A stretch of 64,000 nt of DNA, taken from assembly GCF_002860325.1 (NCBI RefSeq), contig NZ_PKOJ01000001.1, positions 1,116,001-1,180,000 of the forward strand. The letters run 5' to 3'. This stretch comes from Neptunicoccus cionae (GTDB taxonomy: Bacteria > Pseudomonadota > Alphaproteobacteria > Rhodobacterales > Rhodobacteraceae). A model generated the notes under the pieces. That model was not told the origin of the DNA, did not search any database, and saw nothing but the letters and a program-made list of their open reading frames with translations. Positions 8,462-16,674 of the stretch are shown here, piece after piece. Positions within the stretch are counted from its first letter, which is position 1. The number at the start of each line of letters is the position of its first letter. Made by a program: the position numbers and the translations under genes.

Positions 8462-9042
8462 GCGCGAAAATCAGAAAAACCGCTGTTTGGGTGGAAGAAA
8501 CCCATCTGGAAATGGGCCGCGAGATTTCGCCACCCACGCGCAAGGCGGTGGCTGTTGCCGTGATCGAAAATCCCTTCGCGGGCAGTTATACCGAAGACCT
8601 GACGCCGCTGATGGACATTGGCGCTGAACTGGGTGGACTGCTGGGAGAGCGCTGCGTTCAGGCGCTTGGGATCACACCGGAGCAGGCGGAAAGCTATGGA
8701 AAGTCCGCGATGGTGGGCGAAAACGGTGAACTGGAACACGCCGCTGCGATCCTGCACCCCAAACTGGGTGCACCGCTTCGCAAGGCGGTTGAGAAAGGGG
8801 CGGCTCTGGTGCCTTCGTCGAAAAAAATGGGGGGTCCGGGGCAGGATCTGGACGTGCCGCTGGGCCATAAGGATGCGGCTTACGTGCGCAGCCATTTCGA
8901 CGGGGTAGAGGTGCGGATGAATGATGCACCCCGCGCCAATGAAATCCTTGTGGCTGTGGCGGTGACGGACAGCGGGCGCCCGCTGCCGCGCGTTGGCGGG
9001 CTTACCCACGAACAGGCAGAAGGCAAGGACGGGTTGCGCTGA
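8458..9042 (+). CDS. AA_synth (DUF1185) family protein, copy 2
   Basis: Also 194 residues and clearly paralogous to the preceding gene: VAVIENPFAGSYTEDL, GKSAMVGENGELEHAA, SSKKMGGPGQDLDVP and YVRSHFDGVEVRMNDAPRAN align with no visible gaps. Divergence is highest in the first 30 residues and in the helix after the NPFAGSY block, so the copies are old rather than a recent duplication. The start ATG overlaps the copy-1 stop. The stop at 9042 abuts the marR start at 9043. The role is unknown; tandem pairing implies that the two products act together. Confidence 0.85.
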   Translation: MSAKIRKTAVWVEETHLEMGREISPPTRKAVAVAVIENPFAGSYTEDLTPLMDIGAELGGLLGERCVQALGITPEQAESYGKSAMVGENGELEHAAAILHPKLGAPLRKAVEKGAALVPSSKKMGGPGQDLDVPLGHKDAAYVRSHFDGVEVRMNDAPRANEILVAVAVTDSGRPLPRVGGLTHEQAEGKDGLR

Positions 9043-9453
9043 ATGGCGTATCGTCTGGACGAACAGATAGGCTATATCCTGCGGCTGGCAAACCAGCGGC
9101 ATGCACTGATCTTTAACAAACACTCCGATCTCGGGCTGACCCCGACCCAATTTGCAGCCCTTGTGCGGATCGGGGAAATGGGGGCCTGTTCGCAGAACCT
9201 GTTGGGGCGACGCACGGCGATGGATGTGGCCACGATCAAGGGCGTTGTGACGCGGTTGAAAGCCAAAGGGTTCATCCAACTCAGCCCTGATCCCGGTGAC
9301 AAAAGGCGCACGGTTGTGTCGCTCAGCGCGCAGGGGCAGGATGTAATTGACCAGCTTCACGCCTTTGGTGAAAAAGTAACAGAGGAAACTCTGGCGCCCC
9401 TGAGCGATACGGAACGCAAGGTTTTTCTGGACATGTTGAAGCGTCTGACGTGA
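9043..9453 (+). CDS. MarR family transcriptional regulator
   Basis: A 136-residue winged-helix regulator: LGLTPTQFAALVRIGEMG (helices 2-3), NLLGRRTAMDVATIKGVVTRL (recognition helix) and the wing LSPDPGDKRRTVVSLSAQG are textbook MarR. The ATG directly follows the stop of the preceding gene, so it is translated within the catabolic operon. MarR proteins usually repress until a small aromatic ligand binds, which fits an N-heterocycle pathway. The likely targets are the similar inverted repeats at 2060-2081 and 16675-16697, which share the core TTAGTGTACA. That link is inferred. Confidence 0.9.
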   Translation: MAYRLDEQIGYILRLANQRHALIFNKHSDLGLTPTQFAALVRIGEMGACSQNLLGRRTAMDVATIKGVVTRLKAKGFIQLSPDPGDKRRTVVSLSAQGQDVIDQLHAFGEKVTEETLAPLSDTERKVFLDMLKRLT

Positions 9454-9513
9454 TCTGGACGGGGAGGGGCTGCAACCAGAGCGGTTGTTGTGCCCGCTAG
9501 TCGGGAGGACGTC

Positions 9514-10455
9514 ATGACACCGGGTCGTGCATATCTGAGTACAGAGGAAATCCGCAGCTTTAATGGCCGTTCCGATCTTTGGGGCGCGTGGCTGGTGTTG
9601 CATTGCTGGGGCGTTATTGCACTGGCGCTGGCGTTGTTTGCGCTCTGGCCCAATGTTCTGACCTTTGTGCTGGCGGTTATGCTGATCGGTTCGCGCCAAT
9701 TGGGGCTGGCAATCCTGATGCATGAAGCGGCCCATGTGGCCCTGTTCAAGACGCGGAAGTATAACGAATTTGCGGGGGAGTGGCTTTGCGGGCGGCCGAT
9801 CCTTGCAGATATGTTCGAATACCGCCGCTATCATCTGAAGCACCACCAGCACACCCAGACCGAAGAAGACCCGGACCTGAACCTGTCGCGCGCCTTTCCG
9901 ACGACCAAGGCCAGTCTGCGGCGCAAGCTGTTGCGGGATATTACGGGGCAGACCGGATTTCGCCAGCGCAGCCAGCAGATCATGATGGCTTTCAAACTGG
10001 CAGGCGAAGCGGAGGGCATGTCCCGTCAGGATCTCGCACAGGCGTTTTCCGGACCGGTGCTGGGGCGTGCGCTGATCGCCAATGGCGTGATTTTTTCGGT
10101 GATGTGGGCGGTTGGCGCGTGGTGGTGGTGGTTTGCCTTTTGGGCGCTGCCGCTGCTGACTTGGTTTCAACTGGTGCTGCGGGTGCGCAATATTGCCGAA
10201 CATGGCGTGGTTGAGTTTTCAGACGATCCCCTGCGCAATGTGCGCACCACCAAGGCGGGACCGCTGATGCGGCTGTTTCTGGCGCCGTATTGGGTGAATT
10301 ACCATCTGGAGCATCACCTGATCATGCATGTGCCCTGTCGGCATCTGCCACGGTTGCACCGGCTGATGCTGGAAAAGGGCTATGGCGATAAGATGCGGAT
10401 CGGGCGGAATTACTGGGACGTGCTGAAACTGGCGGCATCCCGTCCGGCGGGGTGA
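9514..10455 (+). CDS. Membrane fatty-acid-desaturase-family di-iron enzyme
   Basis: A 313-residue integral membrane protein with the histidine boxes of the desaturase/hydroxylase superfamily: HEAAH near residue 76, HLKHHQHT near 108 and HLEHHLIMHVP near 265. Hydrophobic pairs lie before box 1 and between boxes 2 and 3. Start ATG 9514 has a strong GGGAGGA four bases upstream; a GTG at 9490 lacks this. It is the last gene of the plus operon, 60 bp after marR. The substrate is unknown. Genes of this family desaturate or hydroxylate lipids and other hydrophobic compounds, and its link to ring catabolism is by position only. Confidence 0.8.
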   Translation: MTPGRAYLSTEEIRSFNGRSDLWGAWLVLHCWGVIALALALFALWPNVLTFVLAVMLIGSRQLGLAILMHEAAHVALFKTRKYNEFAGEWLCGRPILADMFEYRRYHLKHHQHTQTEEDPDLNLSRAFPTTKASLRRKLLRDITGQTGFRQRSQQIMMAFKLAGEAEGMSRQDLAQAFSGPVLGRALIANGVIFSVMWAVGAWWWWFAFWALPLLTWFQLVLRVRNIAEHGVVEFSDDPLRNVRTTKAGPLMRLFLAPYWVNYHLEHHLIMHVPCRHLPRLHRLMLEKGYGDKMRIGRNYWDVLKLAASRPAG

Positions 10456-10516
10456 AGGGCTGGCGTGAAGCCAGTTAGCAGGATTTCTTAACAGAGGGTT
10501 AATTATGACCCTGCAA

Positions 10517-10544
10517 ATATGAAGCTTCATATATGACGCGTCAT
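10517..10544. repeat. Two abutting perfect palindromes between the convergent operons
   Basis: ATATGAAGCTTCATAT (10517-10532) is immediately followed by ATGACGCGTCAT (10533-10544). Both are perfect palindromes. They lie 62 bp after the desaturase stop and 56 bp before the enamidase stop. No T-tract follows on either strand, so this is not a classical terminator. It could bind a dimeric protein or form tandem hairpins in either transcript. Confidence 0.6.
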
Positions 10545-10599
10545 GGGGGCAGGGTGATCGGGCGGTCAGCGGCGTCCGCGTCCCCGACTGCACGGATTT

Positions 10600-11763
10600 T
10601 CAGCTTATAACCTCTGGCAACCTGTTCGCAGGCGGGGTGTTGCGGGACCGTCCCGAGGTCACCTTGCCGTCAATGATCGTCATCCCGACACCGGGCAGAT
10701 TGCCCAGTTCAATGCTTTCCAGAATATGCTTGCCGGGCGCATGTTGCGCCTGATCCATCAGCACGAAATCCGCAGCCTTGCCCACTTCGATCAGGCCGGT
10801 GTCCAGCTCCCGCCGCCGCCCCGTGTTGCCATTGGCAAAACAGAAGGCGGTTTCTGCCTTCACATTCCCGAGCGAGGACAGCATTGCCACCATCCGCATG
10901 ATACCAAGGGGTTGCACCCCCGATCCTGCGGGCCCGTCCGTGCCAAGGATCACCTGATCCAGCTTGCCCAACTCACGCGCGGTGTTCAGCGTCAGCAGAG
11001 CCGCCCGTTCATTGCCGTTATGCACGATCTCCAGTGCGGCGGTGCAGTTTTCGCACAGGCAGACGATCTGGTCGTCGGGCAGGGCGGAATGCCCCCCGTT
11101 GATATGGCCGACAACATCCGTGCCGGTTTCCAGCACCATATCGGCATCTATCAGACCGGAACCCGGAATAGACGGCCCGCCGGTGTGGATAGTGGACTGT
11201 ATCCCGTATTTGCGCGCCCAACTCACCATCTGCTGCGCGGTCTTGCCATCCTTCACGGTGCCAAGCCCCACTTCGCCCAGCAGTTTGACACCGGCGCTGG
11301 CCAGTTCCTTGAAATCCTCTTCCACCATACCGTGTTCGATCACAGGCGCACCGGCGTGGACTTTCATACCGGAGGGACGAAAGTTTTCGTACCAGCGCTG
11401 GGCGGCGATCGCCATCGCCTTCAACCCCACCACATCTTTGGGGCGCCCCGGCATATGCACTTCGCCCGCCGAAATCAGCGTGGTGACACCGCCGTGCAGG
11501 GTGCTGTCGATCCAGTGCAACTGCTGCTGACGCGGGGTATAATCCCCGACAACGGGGTGGATATGGCTGTCAATCAAACCGGGGGCGAGCGTGACGCCAT
11601 TGGCATCCACCATCGTGTCGGCCTGTTCTATGTCCATTTCCGCACCGCGGCCGATTTCGCTGATCTTGCCGTCGATGGCGATGATGCAATCCGCGTCCAG
11701 AATCGGCTCTTCGATCCGGCCGGAGAGCATTAATCCGATGTTCTTGATCACTGTCTTTTCCAT
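10600..11763 (-). CDS. ena: Enamidase homologue (amidohydrolase)
   Basis: A 387-residue amidohydrolase closely resembling enamidase of Eubacterium barkeri, which opens 1,4,5,6-tetrahydro-6-oxonicotinate to 2-formylglutarate and ammonia. Metal-site motifs are in order: DSHIHP, GEVGLGT, the IHTGG histidine, GHINGG and the aspartate in LGTDGPAGSG. Family-specific blocks include HGGVTTLISAG, PGRPKDVVG, IPGSGLIDAD and the C-terminal SRNTPPANR. A clear GAGGAGAG precedes the ATG. It is the last gene of the minus operon, 12 bp after the LivF-type ATPase, so the ring-opening enzyme is co-expressed with the uptake system rather than with the other enzymes. Confidence 0.8.
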   Translation of the reverse strand: MEKTVIKNIGLMLSGRIEEPILDADCIIAIDGKISEIGRGAEMDIEQADTMVDANGVTLAPGLIDSHIHPVVGDYTPRQQQLHWIDSTLHGGVTTLISAGEVHMPGRPKDVVGLKAMAIAAQRWYENFRPSGMKVHAGAPVIEHGMVEEDFKELASAGVKLLGEVGLGTVKDGKTAQQMVSWARKYGIQSTIHTGGPSIPGSGLIDADMVLETGTDVVGHINGGHSALPDDQIVCLCENCTAALEIVHNGNERAALLTLNTARELGKLDQVILGTDGPAGSGVQPLGIMRMVAMLSSLGNVKAETAFCFANGNTGRRRELDTGLIEVGKAADFVLMDQAQHAPGKHILESIELGNLPGVGMTIIDGKVTSGRSRNTPPANRLPEVIS

Positions 11764-11775
11764 GGGCTCTCTCCT

Positions 11776-12471
11776 CTATACGCCAAGGTAGTGGTGTAGT
11801 TTTTCGGGGTTTTCGCGCAGCGCACCCGTGTCTGTCGTCTCCAGCGAGCGGCCGTTTTCCACGAACACCACCTGATCGGCAATGTTCAGAACCGCATCAA
11901 TGCGCTGCTCCACCAGAACAACCGCCAGATTGCGGGATTTCATCTGCAAGACCACGTCACGGATCAAATCAATCATGGAGGGTTGCAGCCCTTCTGTCGG
12001 CTCGTCCAGCAGCAGGACTTTGGGGCGCAAACACAGCGCACGCCCCATGGCAAGCATCTGCTGTTCGCCCCCCGAAAGCGTATCCGCCTGTTGTTTCAAC
12101 CGCTCGCGCAGGCGGGGGAACAAATCCAGCACTTCTTCACGTGTGGCAGCTTTGTCTTTGGTGTGGAGCAACCCCACCTCCAGATTTTGCGCCACGGTCA
12201 GTTCGGAAAACAGCCGCCGGCCTTGGGGAACATAGGCGATTCCGGATTTTGGTACGTCATGGGGTGGCAGGTCGGACAGGTTCACACCGTCCAGCGTCAC
12301 AGAACCCGCTGTAAGGGGCAACATTCCCATGATCGCCTTCAACGTGGTGGTCTTGCCCGCTCCGTTGCGGCCCATAATGCAGGTGATTTCCCCCGCTTTC
12401 GCGCTGAGGGAGACATCAAACAGCACCTGCACACGGCCATAGCCCGACTGGATATGTGTAAGTTCAAGCAT
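11776..12471 (-). CDS. LivF-type ABC transporter ATPase
   Basis: A 231-residue ATPase of the branched-chain amino acid/urea (HAAT) importer class. Walker A GRNGAGKTT, PQGRRLFSELTV (LivF-type Q-loop region), signature LSGGEQQM and Walker B KVLLLDEPTEGLQP are all present. Start ATG 12471 (MLELTHIQSGYG) overlaps the LivG-type gene by 8 bp; a longer frame from 12534 would run deep into that gene. It pairs with the LivG-type ATPase to energise the permeases. With ena cotranscribed, the cargo is probably the heterocycle or a derivative, not necessarily an amino acid. Confidence 0.88.
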   Translation of the reverse strand: MLELTHIQSGYGRVQVLFDVSLSAKAGEITCIMGRNGAGKTTTLKAIMGMLPLTAGSVTLDGVNLSDLPPHDVPKSGIAYVPQGRRLFSELTVAQNLEVGLLHTKDKAATREEVLDLFPRLRERLKQQADTLSGGEQQMLAMGRALCLRPKVLLLDEPTEGLQPSMIDLIRDVVLQMKSRNLAVVLVEQRIDAVLNIADQVVFVENGRSLETTDTGALRENPEKLHHYLGV

Positions 12472-13180
12472 GACCGCTCCCAAGATAGGCTTCCTGTACG
12501 GCGGCATTGGCACGGATTTCCTGTGGCGTGCCATTGGCCAGAACCATTCCCTGATCCAGCACAGTGATGTACTCCGCCACCTCCATCACCACGTTCATAT
12601 TGTGTTCGATCAACAGGATTGTGGTTTCCGCATCCAGCGTTTTGATCAGCGTGTTGAAATCCTCAACTTCGGATTCCGCCAGCCCTTGGGTGGGTTCATC
12701 CAGGATGAACAGGCGTGGTTCCTGTGCCAGCCCCATGCCGATCTCCAGAATGCGCTGGTGGCCATAAGATAAATCGCCAGCCATCTGGTCGGCGCGGTCG
12801 CTTATGTTGAGGCGGCTCAGAACCTCATCGGTTTTATTCCGGACCGCAGCCTTGTTCCGGCCCAGCCCGCGCCGCGCGGCCAGTGCAACATTCTCGCGCA
12901 CCGGAAGCCCCGGAAACACCGAAGTGATCTGGAAAGTATAGGCCATGCCCCGCTCGATCCGCTTGTGGGCGGGCAGGGTGGTCACATCCTGCCCGTCAAA
13001 CGTCACCGTGCCACGAGTGGCCGGAATGCGCCCGCAAATCATGCCAACAAAGGTGGATTTCCCCGCCCCGTTCGGCCCGATGATAGCGCGGGTCTGGCCC
13101 GCGGGCAGATCGAAATCCACATCCGTATTGGCCTTCACACCGGCATAGGCTTTTGTCAGTCCGCGTGTCGTCAGGATCAT
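12464..13180 (-). CDS. LivG-type ABC transporter ATPase
   Basis: A 238-residue ATPase: Walker A GPNGAGKST, AYTFQITSVFPGLPVREN (LivG Q-loop), signature DLSYGHQRILEIGMGLA and Walker B LFILDEPTQGLAESE. The C-terminal end NAAVQEAYLG is the usual LivG tail. The ATG at 13180 overlaps the LivM stop (ATGA) and has GAGGTGG upstream; a GTG at 13189 is the less likely alternative. The signature LSYGHQR departs slightly from LSxGQQR, as often seen in this subfamily. Confidence 0.88.
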   Translation of the reverse strand: MILTTRGLTKAYAGVKANTDVDFDLPAGQTRAIIGPNGAGKSTFVGMICGRIPATRGTVTFDGQDVTTLPAHKRIERGMAYTFQITSVFPGLPVRENVALAARRGLGRNKAAVRNKTDEVLSRLNISDRADQMAGDLSYGHQRILEIGMGLAQEPRLFILDEPTQGLAESEVEDFNTLIKTLDAETTILLIEHNMNVVMEVAEYITVLDQGMVLANGTPQEIRANAAVQEAYLGSGHA

Positions 13181-14121
13181 GGCAGCCACCTCAGGAATCG
13201 GGTTCGGATCGTGCCCACAATACCATGGGGCAGAAACAGTGTGACCAGCACCAGCGTAACACCAACCACCAGCAGATAAGCCTCGGTTTTGCCAGAGGCA
13301 TAGTCGATCAGATAGAACATGAACAAGGCGCCCACAAAGGGGCCGACAGTTGTGCCCGCCCCGCCGACCAGCACCCAGAGCAGGGGGAAAATCGAATATT
13401 GTACGGTGGCAAATGTGGCCCCCGCATAGCCGAACAGCAGCGCGTAGGTCGCGCCCGAAGCGCCCGAAACAACACCCGACACAATCACCGCCTTCAGCTT
13501 GATCGCGGTGACGTTATAGCCCAGCATCCGCGCACGTTCCTCGTTTTCGCGAATGGCCACCAATGTCCGCCCGAATGGCGCGCGGATAATATAGGCCAGC
13601 CCCAGAAGCGTGACAGAGAACAGCACCAATGCACAGTAATAACGCACGCCCGGATCGGTCAGATCATAGCCCGCAATCTGGCGGCTCGCCTGTTGCAGAG
13701 CAAAGCCTTCGTCTCCACGGGTGTATTTGCCAAAGTAGAGGATCGTCAGATAACCCGCCTGCGCGAACATCAGTGTTACGATCATAAAGGCAACGCCTGT
13801 GGTGCGCAGGATCAGAAACCCGATCACGGCAGAAACCACAAGGGCGGCGATCAGACCGGCGGCAAAGGCAGGCAGCGGCGTCCAGTCCGCCAGATGCATC
13901 ATCAGCCCGAGCCCGTAGAGTCCGGCAGAAAAGAACAGCGCATGGCCAAGGGAGAGCAGACCTGTGTAGCCGAAAAGCAGGTTGTATCCCATCGCGTAGA
14001 TGGCGATGACCATGACACTGGCCAGATTGCCCGAATGATAGGCGGGCAGCACAAAATAGGCCAGCGCAAGTACGCAAATCAGCCCCAGATGCAAGCCGTG
14101 AGATTTACTTGTATCGCTCAT
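13177..14121 (-). CDS. LivM-type ABC transporter permease
   Basis: A 314-residue, roughly ten-helix permease. LLFGYTGLLSLGHALFF is the conserved LivM block (G-x-LSLGHA), and GRTLVAIRENEERARMLGYN is the cytoplasmic EAA-like loop that contacts the ATPases. GPFVGALFMFYLIDY and the LPHGIVGT end are typical too. It overlaps both flanking genes by 4 bp (ATGA), so LivH, LivM and LivG products should be made in fixed ratio. It forms the membrane pore with the LivH-type subunit. Confidence 0.88.
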   Translation of the reverse strand: MSDTSKSHGLHLGLICVLALAYFVLPAYHSGNLASVMVIAIYAMGYNLLFGYTGLLSLGHALFFSAGLYGLGLMMHLADWTPLPAFAAGLIAALVVSAVIGFLILRTTGVAFMIVTLMFAQAGYLTILYFGKYTRGDEGFALQQASRQIAGYDLTDPGVRYYCALVLFSVTLLGLAYIIRAPFGRTLVAIRENEERARMLGYNVTAIKLKAVIVSGVVSGASGATYALLFGYAGATFATVQYSIFPLLWVLVGGAGTTVGPFVGALFMFYLIDYASGKTEAYLLVVGVTLVLVTLFLPHGIVGTIRTRFLRWLP

Positions 14122-15044
14122 GATGTGGACTTCCCGAGCAGACCTTTGGGACGGAACACCAGCACCATGGCAACCACCAGAGTAGCGAAGATCTTGGCGA
14201 GTGTCGGCGTGAAGAAGACAGAAATAATCCCGTCCGCCATCCCGATCAGAATGGCCGCGATGATGGTACCGGGCAGGGAACCAAGCCCACCGATAATCAC
14301 AACAATAAAGGACAGCAGCAGCGGATCATGTCCCATCAGGTAATAGGCCTGCTGGATCGGCACCACCAGAACCGCGCCGATAGCTGCCAGTCCCGCACCC
14401 AGCCCGAAGACGGCCGAATAGACGGTTTTGACAGGGATACCAAAGGCTTGGGCCATATCACTGTCCTGTTGTGTGGCGCGCATCACCAGCCCTGCCTTGG
14501 TGCGGGTGATGGCCAGCCACAGGGTAATCAGGATCACAACGGCGGCTGCAATCACGAACAGCTTGTAAGATGTGGTCGACAGCCCCCACGGAAAGTAAAA
14601 TTCAAATCCGTTCTCGCCCCATTCAAACCACGGCAACGCGATGCGGGAATTGAACGGCGGCTCCACTGGGCGGGCATCCGGCCCGAATGTCATCAGCGTT
14701 GTTTGTTGCAGGATATACAACGTGCCGATGGTGGCAACGATGGTGCGTTCCGGATCATAGTTGATATGGCGCAGGATCAGCCTGTCTACCCCCGCTGCAA
14801 GAAAGCCTACCAGCAGGGGCGCAATCAGAAGCGCCGCTACAAAGCCGAGTGCTGGGTGTGCCCCGACGCTTGTGGCGATGAACCATGCGAGCACGGCACC
14901 AACCATGTAAAACTCTCCGTGAGCGACGTTCACCACCCGCATCACCCCGAAAACGATGCTCAGCCCCATGGCTGTCAACGCCAGCACGGCGGCAGTGGTT
15001 GCGCCCTCAAGCGAGGCGAGAAGGAGGTGGGGACCAAATTCCAT
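14118..15044 (-). CDS. LivH-type ABC transporter permease
   Basis: A 308-residue permease with about eight transmembrane helices. The N-terminal block ALTAMGLSIVFGVMRVVNVAH (LivH signature ending VNxAHG), the loop TQQDSDMAQAFGIPV and GGLGSLPGTIIAAILIGM are visible. It is the first permease gene, 293 bp after the binding-protein stop; that gap contains a very stable hairpin. The start at 15044 is the first ATG of the frame with a hydrophobic helix directly after it. It acts with the LivM, LivG and LivF-type subunits. Confidence 0.88.
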   Translation of the reverse strand: MEFGPHLLLASLEGATTAAVLALTAMGLSIVFGVMRVVNVAHGEFYMVGAVLAWFIATSVGAHPALGFVAALLIAPLLVGFLAAGVDRLILRHINYDPERTIVATIGTLYILQQTTLMTFGPDARPVEPPFNSRIALPWFEWGENGFEFYFPWGLSTTSYKLFVIAAAVVILITLWLAITRTKAGLVMRATQQDSDMAQAFGIPVKTVYSAVFGLGAGLAAIGAVLVVPIQQAYYLMGHDPLLLSFIVVIIGGLGSLPGTIIAAILIGMADGIISVFFTPTLAKIFATLVVAMVLVFRPKGLLGKSTS

Positions 15045-15282
15045 CGGCTAGGTCCCCGTGCAGGTGGTGATTGGTGGGGCGACAGGTTTGCAAAACAGTG
15101 CGGTATTGCACAGATTCTGAAACCCGCGGATTGTATGAATAGTGAATGAAACTGGGGGCATTAGCGGCTTTCGGCACAAGCGGTGATCGTCTTTGGCTAA
15201 GGGCGGCACAGTATATGCCCCGTCCCGAATGCAAGTGTTAAGGCACGCCACTGAGCGGTTATGTGGCGGTTATGCCTTGGGG

Positions 15283-15310
15283 GCCACCCTGCATGAAAAT
15301 GCAGGGTGGC
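15283..15310 (-). promoter_or_regulatory. Intercistronic stem-loop after the binding-protein gene
   Basis: A 12-bp perfect stem (GCCACCCTGCAT with ATGCAGGGTGGC) with a 4-base loop starts 27 bp after the binding-protein stop. No U-tract follows on the transcribed (minus) strand, so it is more likely a 3'-end stabilising or partial-termination structure that gives more binding protein than permease, as known for other binding-protein operons. The rest of the 293-bp gap shows nothing I recognise. Confidence 0.6.
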
Positions 15311-15337
15311 TTACCAATTTCCGACTGCTCCGGTGGA

Positions 15338-16621
15338 TCAGAAGCTTTGTGTGGTGTAATCCACCTCGTCCTCGTAAAGCGTATCTTCAATCGAAGATGT
15401 ATGCGCCAGAACGAGTTTTCCGCTGTCCACTTTGGAAATATACTGGTGGCCGAATGTCTGGTGGGTTTTGCCATTAAAGCGTTTCGCACCCTGCGGATGA
15501 TCATCCGACAATGGCATATCGGACATCTCCTCAATTGCCTCGATCAGCTTGGACCGGTCGGCTGTGCTCTTGTAATCGGCAGCCTCCATCCCGCGTTTCA
15601 CGATGTTGAGAGTCTCCCAGCAGCCGAACATATGGGAATAGGTCGCAACATCCTTGGGATCGGACACGGACGCACCGTTTTCATCCACGCCCACAGCTTC
15701 GCGGTACATTTTGTCATGGCTGGACTGGTCCGCTTGCGCATAGCGGGGATGACCTTCCCAGAAATAAGTGCCTTCAAGGAACTCCAAGCCGGGGGAGTTG
15801 ATATCCACGGCCTCAAGGCTGTCGAGGAAGCCGAAGATTTCCGGTTTCGACGGGCCAAAGAACTCGCCCATTTCCTTCACAAAGGTCAGAACAGCGGGGC
15901 CGATCATTACGTGGTAGATAACTTCGGTATCCCGTGGGATTTTCGGGAAATATTTGGTGAAGGAGGTCTCGCTCGGCGGGATGGCGATCTTGGCTACAAC
16001 TTCGCCACCCTGTTTTTCGATCGCTTCAGAGAAATAATCACGGTGATCATGACCGAAGGCGAAATCCGGATAGATCATGGTAACTTTTTTGCCCAGATTG
16101 TCGGCCACAAATGGTGCCATCGCCTGAACCTGTGATTTCACATCTGTGATCGCAGGTTGCATGGTCCAGCGGTTCAACGCCCCAGAGGCAACATGGTGTC
16201 CTTCGGAAACTACGAAATACGGCAGTTTCAATTCGCCGGCACGCGGGGCGGAACCGTAAACTACGTGGGAGAACAGCGTCCCGAACCCGATATCGCAATT
16301 GTGTTGGGTGGCAAATTTTTCAACCACTTCGGCGCCCCGTTTCGGGTCGGTGCCATCGTCTTCAGCAACGATCTCTACAGGGCGGCCGTTGATCCCGCCC
16401 ATATCATTGATCCGCTTCACGGCGGCGGTGGTGGTACGGTCATACCAGCGCCCGTAGGATGCGCCGATGCCGGTGCGGTGCACCTGAAAACCGATGCGAA
16501 TAGGCTCTGAACTTTGCGCTTGGGCATAGCGGCCCAGCAGCGGGGTGGCGGCCGCTGCGGCTGCTGTTCCGAGCAGGGTGCGGCGCGTCAACGTAGGGGT
16601 AGGCTTAATCAATTTACTCAT
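15338..16621 (-). CDS. Periplasmic substrate-binding protein of a HAAT-type ABC importer
   Basis: A 427-residue Peripla_BP_6 protein and the first gene of the minus operon. The N-terminus TLTRRTLLGTAAAAAATPLL looks like a twin-arginine-style signal peptide with cleavage near YAQA. Then come PIRIGFQVHRTG, the RINDMGGINGRPVEIVAEDD block typical of LivK/urea-type binding proteins, and FATQHNCDIGFGTLFSHV. Twin-arginine export would imply folding in the cytoplasm. The upstream region holds an operator-like repeat shared with the catabolic operon. The ligand is inferred to be the pyridine substrate or a close analogue. Confidence 0.85.
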   Translation of the reverse strand: MSKLIKPTPTLTRRTLLGTAAAAAATPLLGRYAQAQSSEPIRIGFQVHRTGIGASYGRWYDRTTTAAVKRINDMGGINGRPVEIVAEDDGTDPKRGAEVVEKFATQHNCDIGFGTLFSHVVYGSAPRAGELKLPYFVVSEGHHVASGALNRWTMQPAITDVKSQVQAMAPFVADNLGKKVTMIYPDFAFGHDHRDYFSEAIEKQGGEVVAKIAIPPSETSFTKYFPKIPRDTEVIYHVMIGPAVLTFVKEMGEFFGPSKPEIFGFLDSLEAVDINSPGLEFLEGTYFWEGHPRYAQADQSSHDKMYREAVGVDENGASVSDPKDVATYSHMFGCWETLNIVKRGMEAADYKSTADRSKLIEAIEEMSDMPLSDDHPQGAKRFNGKTHQTFGHQYISKVDSGKLVLAHTSSIEDTLYEDEVDYTTQSF

Positions 16622-16674
16622 TGGAACCTCCGAGTCGTCTGTTGGTGGGTTAGTCTTTTTTCTTCAAGTCTGTA

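Noticed and set aside
8401-10203. 600-codon minus-strand open frame
   Set aside because: It lies opposite four genes with clear families (two AA_synth, MarR, desaturase) and has low-complexity His/Gln/Arg composition with no motif; it is a GC-rich shadow.
13153-14343. 396-codon plus-strand open frame
   Set aside because: Antisense to the LivM/LivH permease genes; composition typical of reversed membrane-protein codons.
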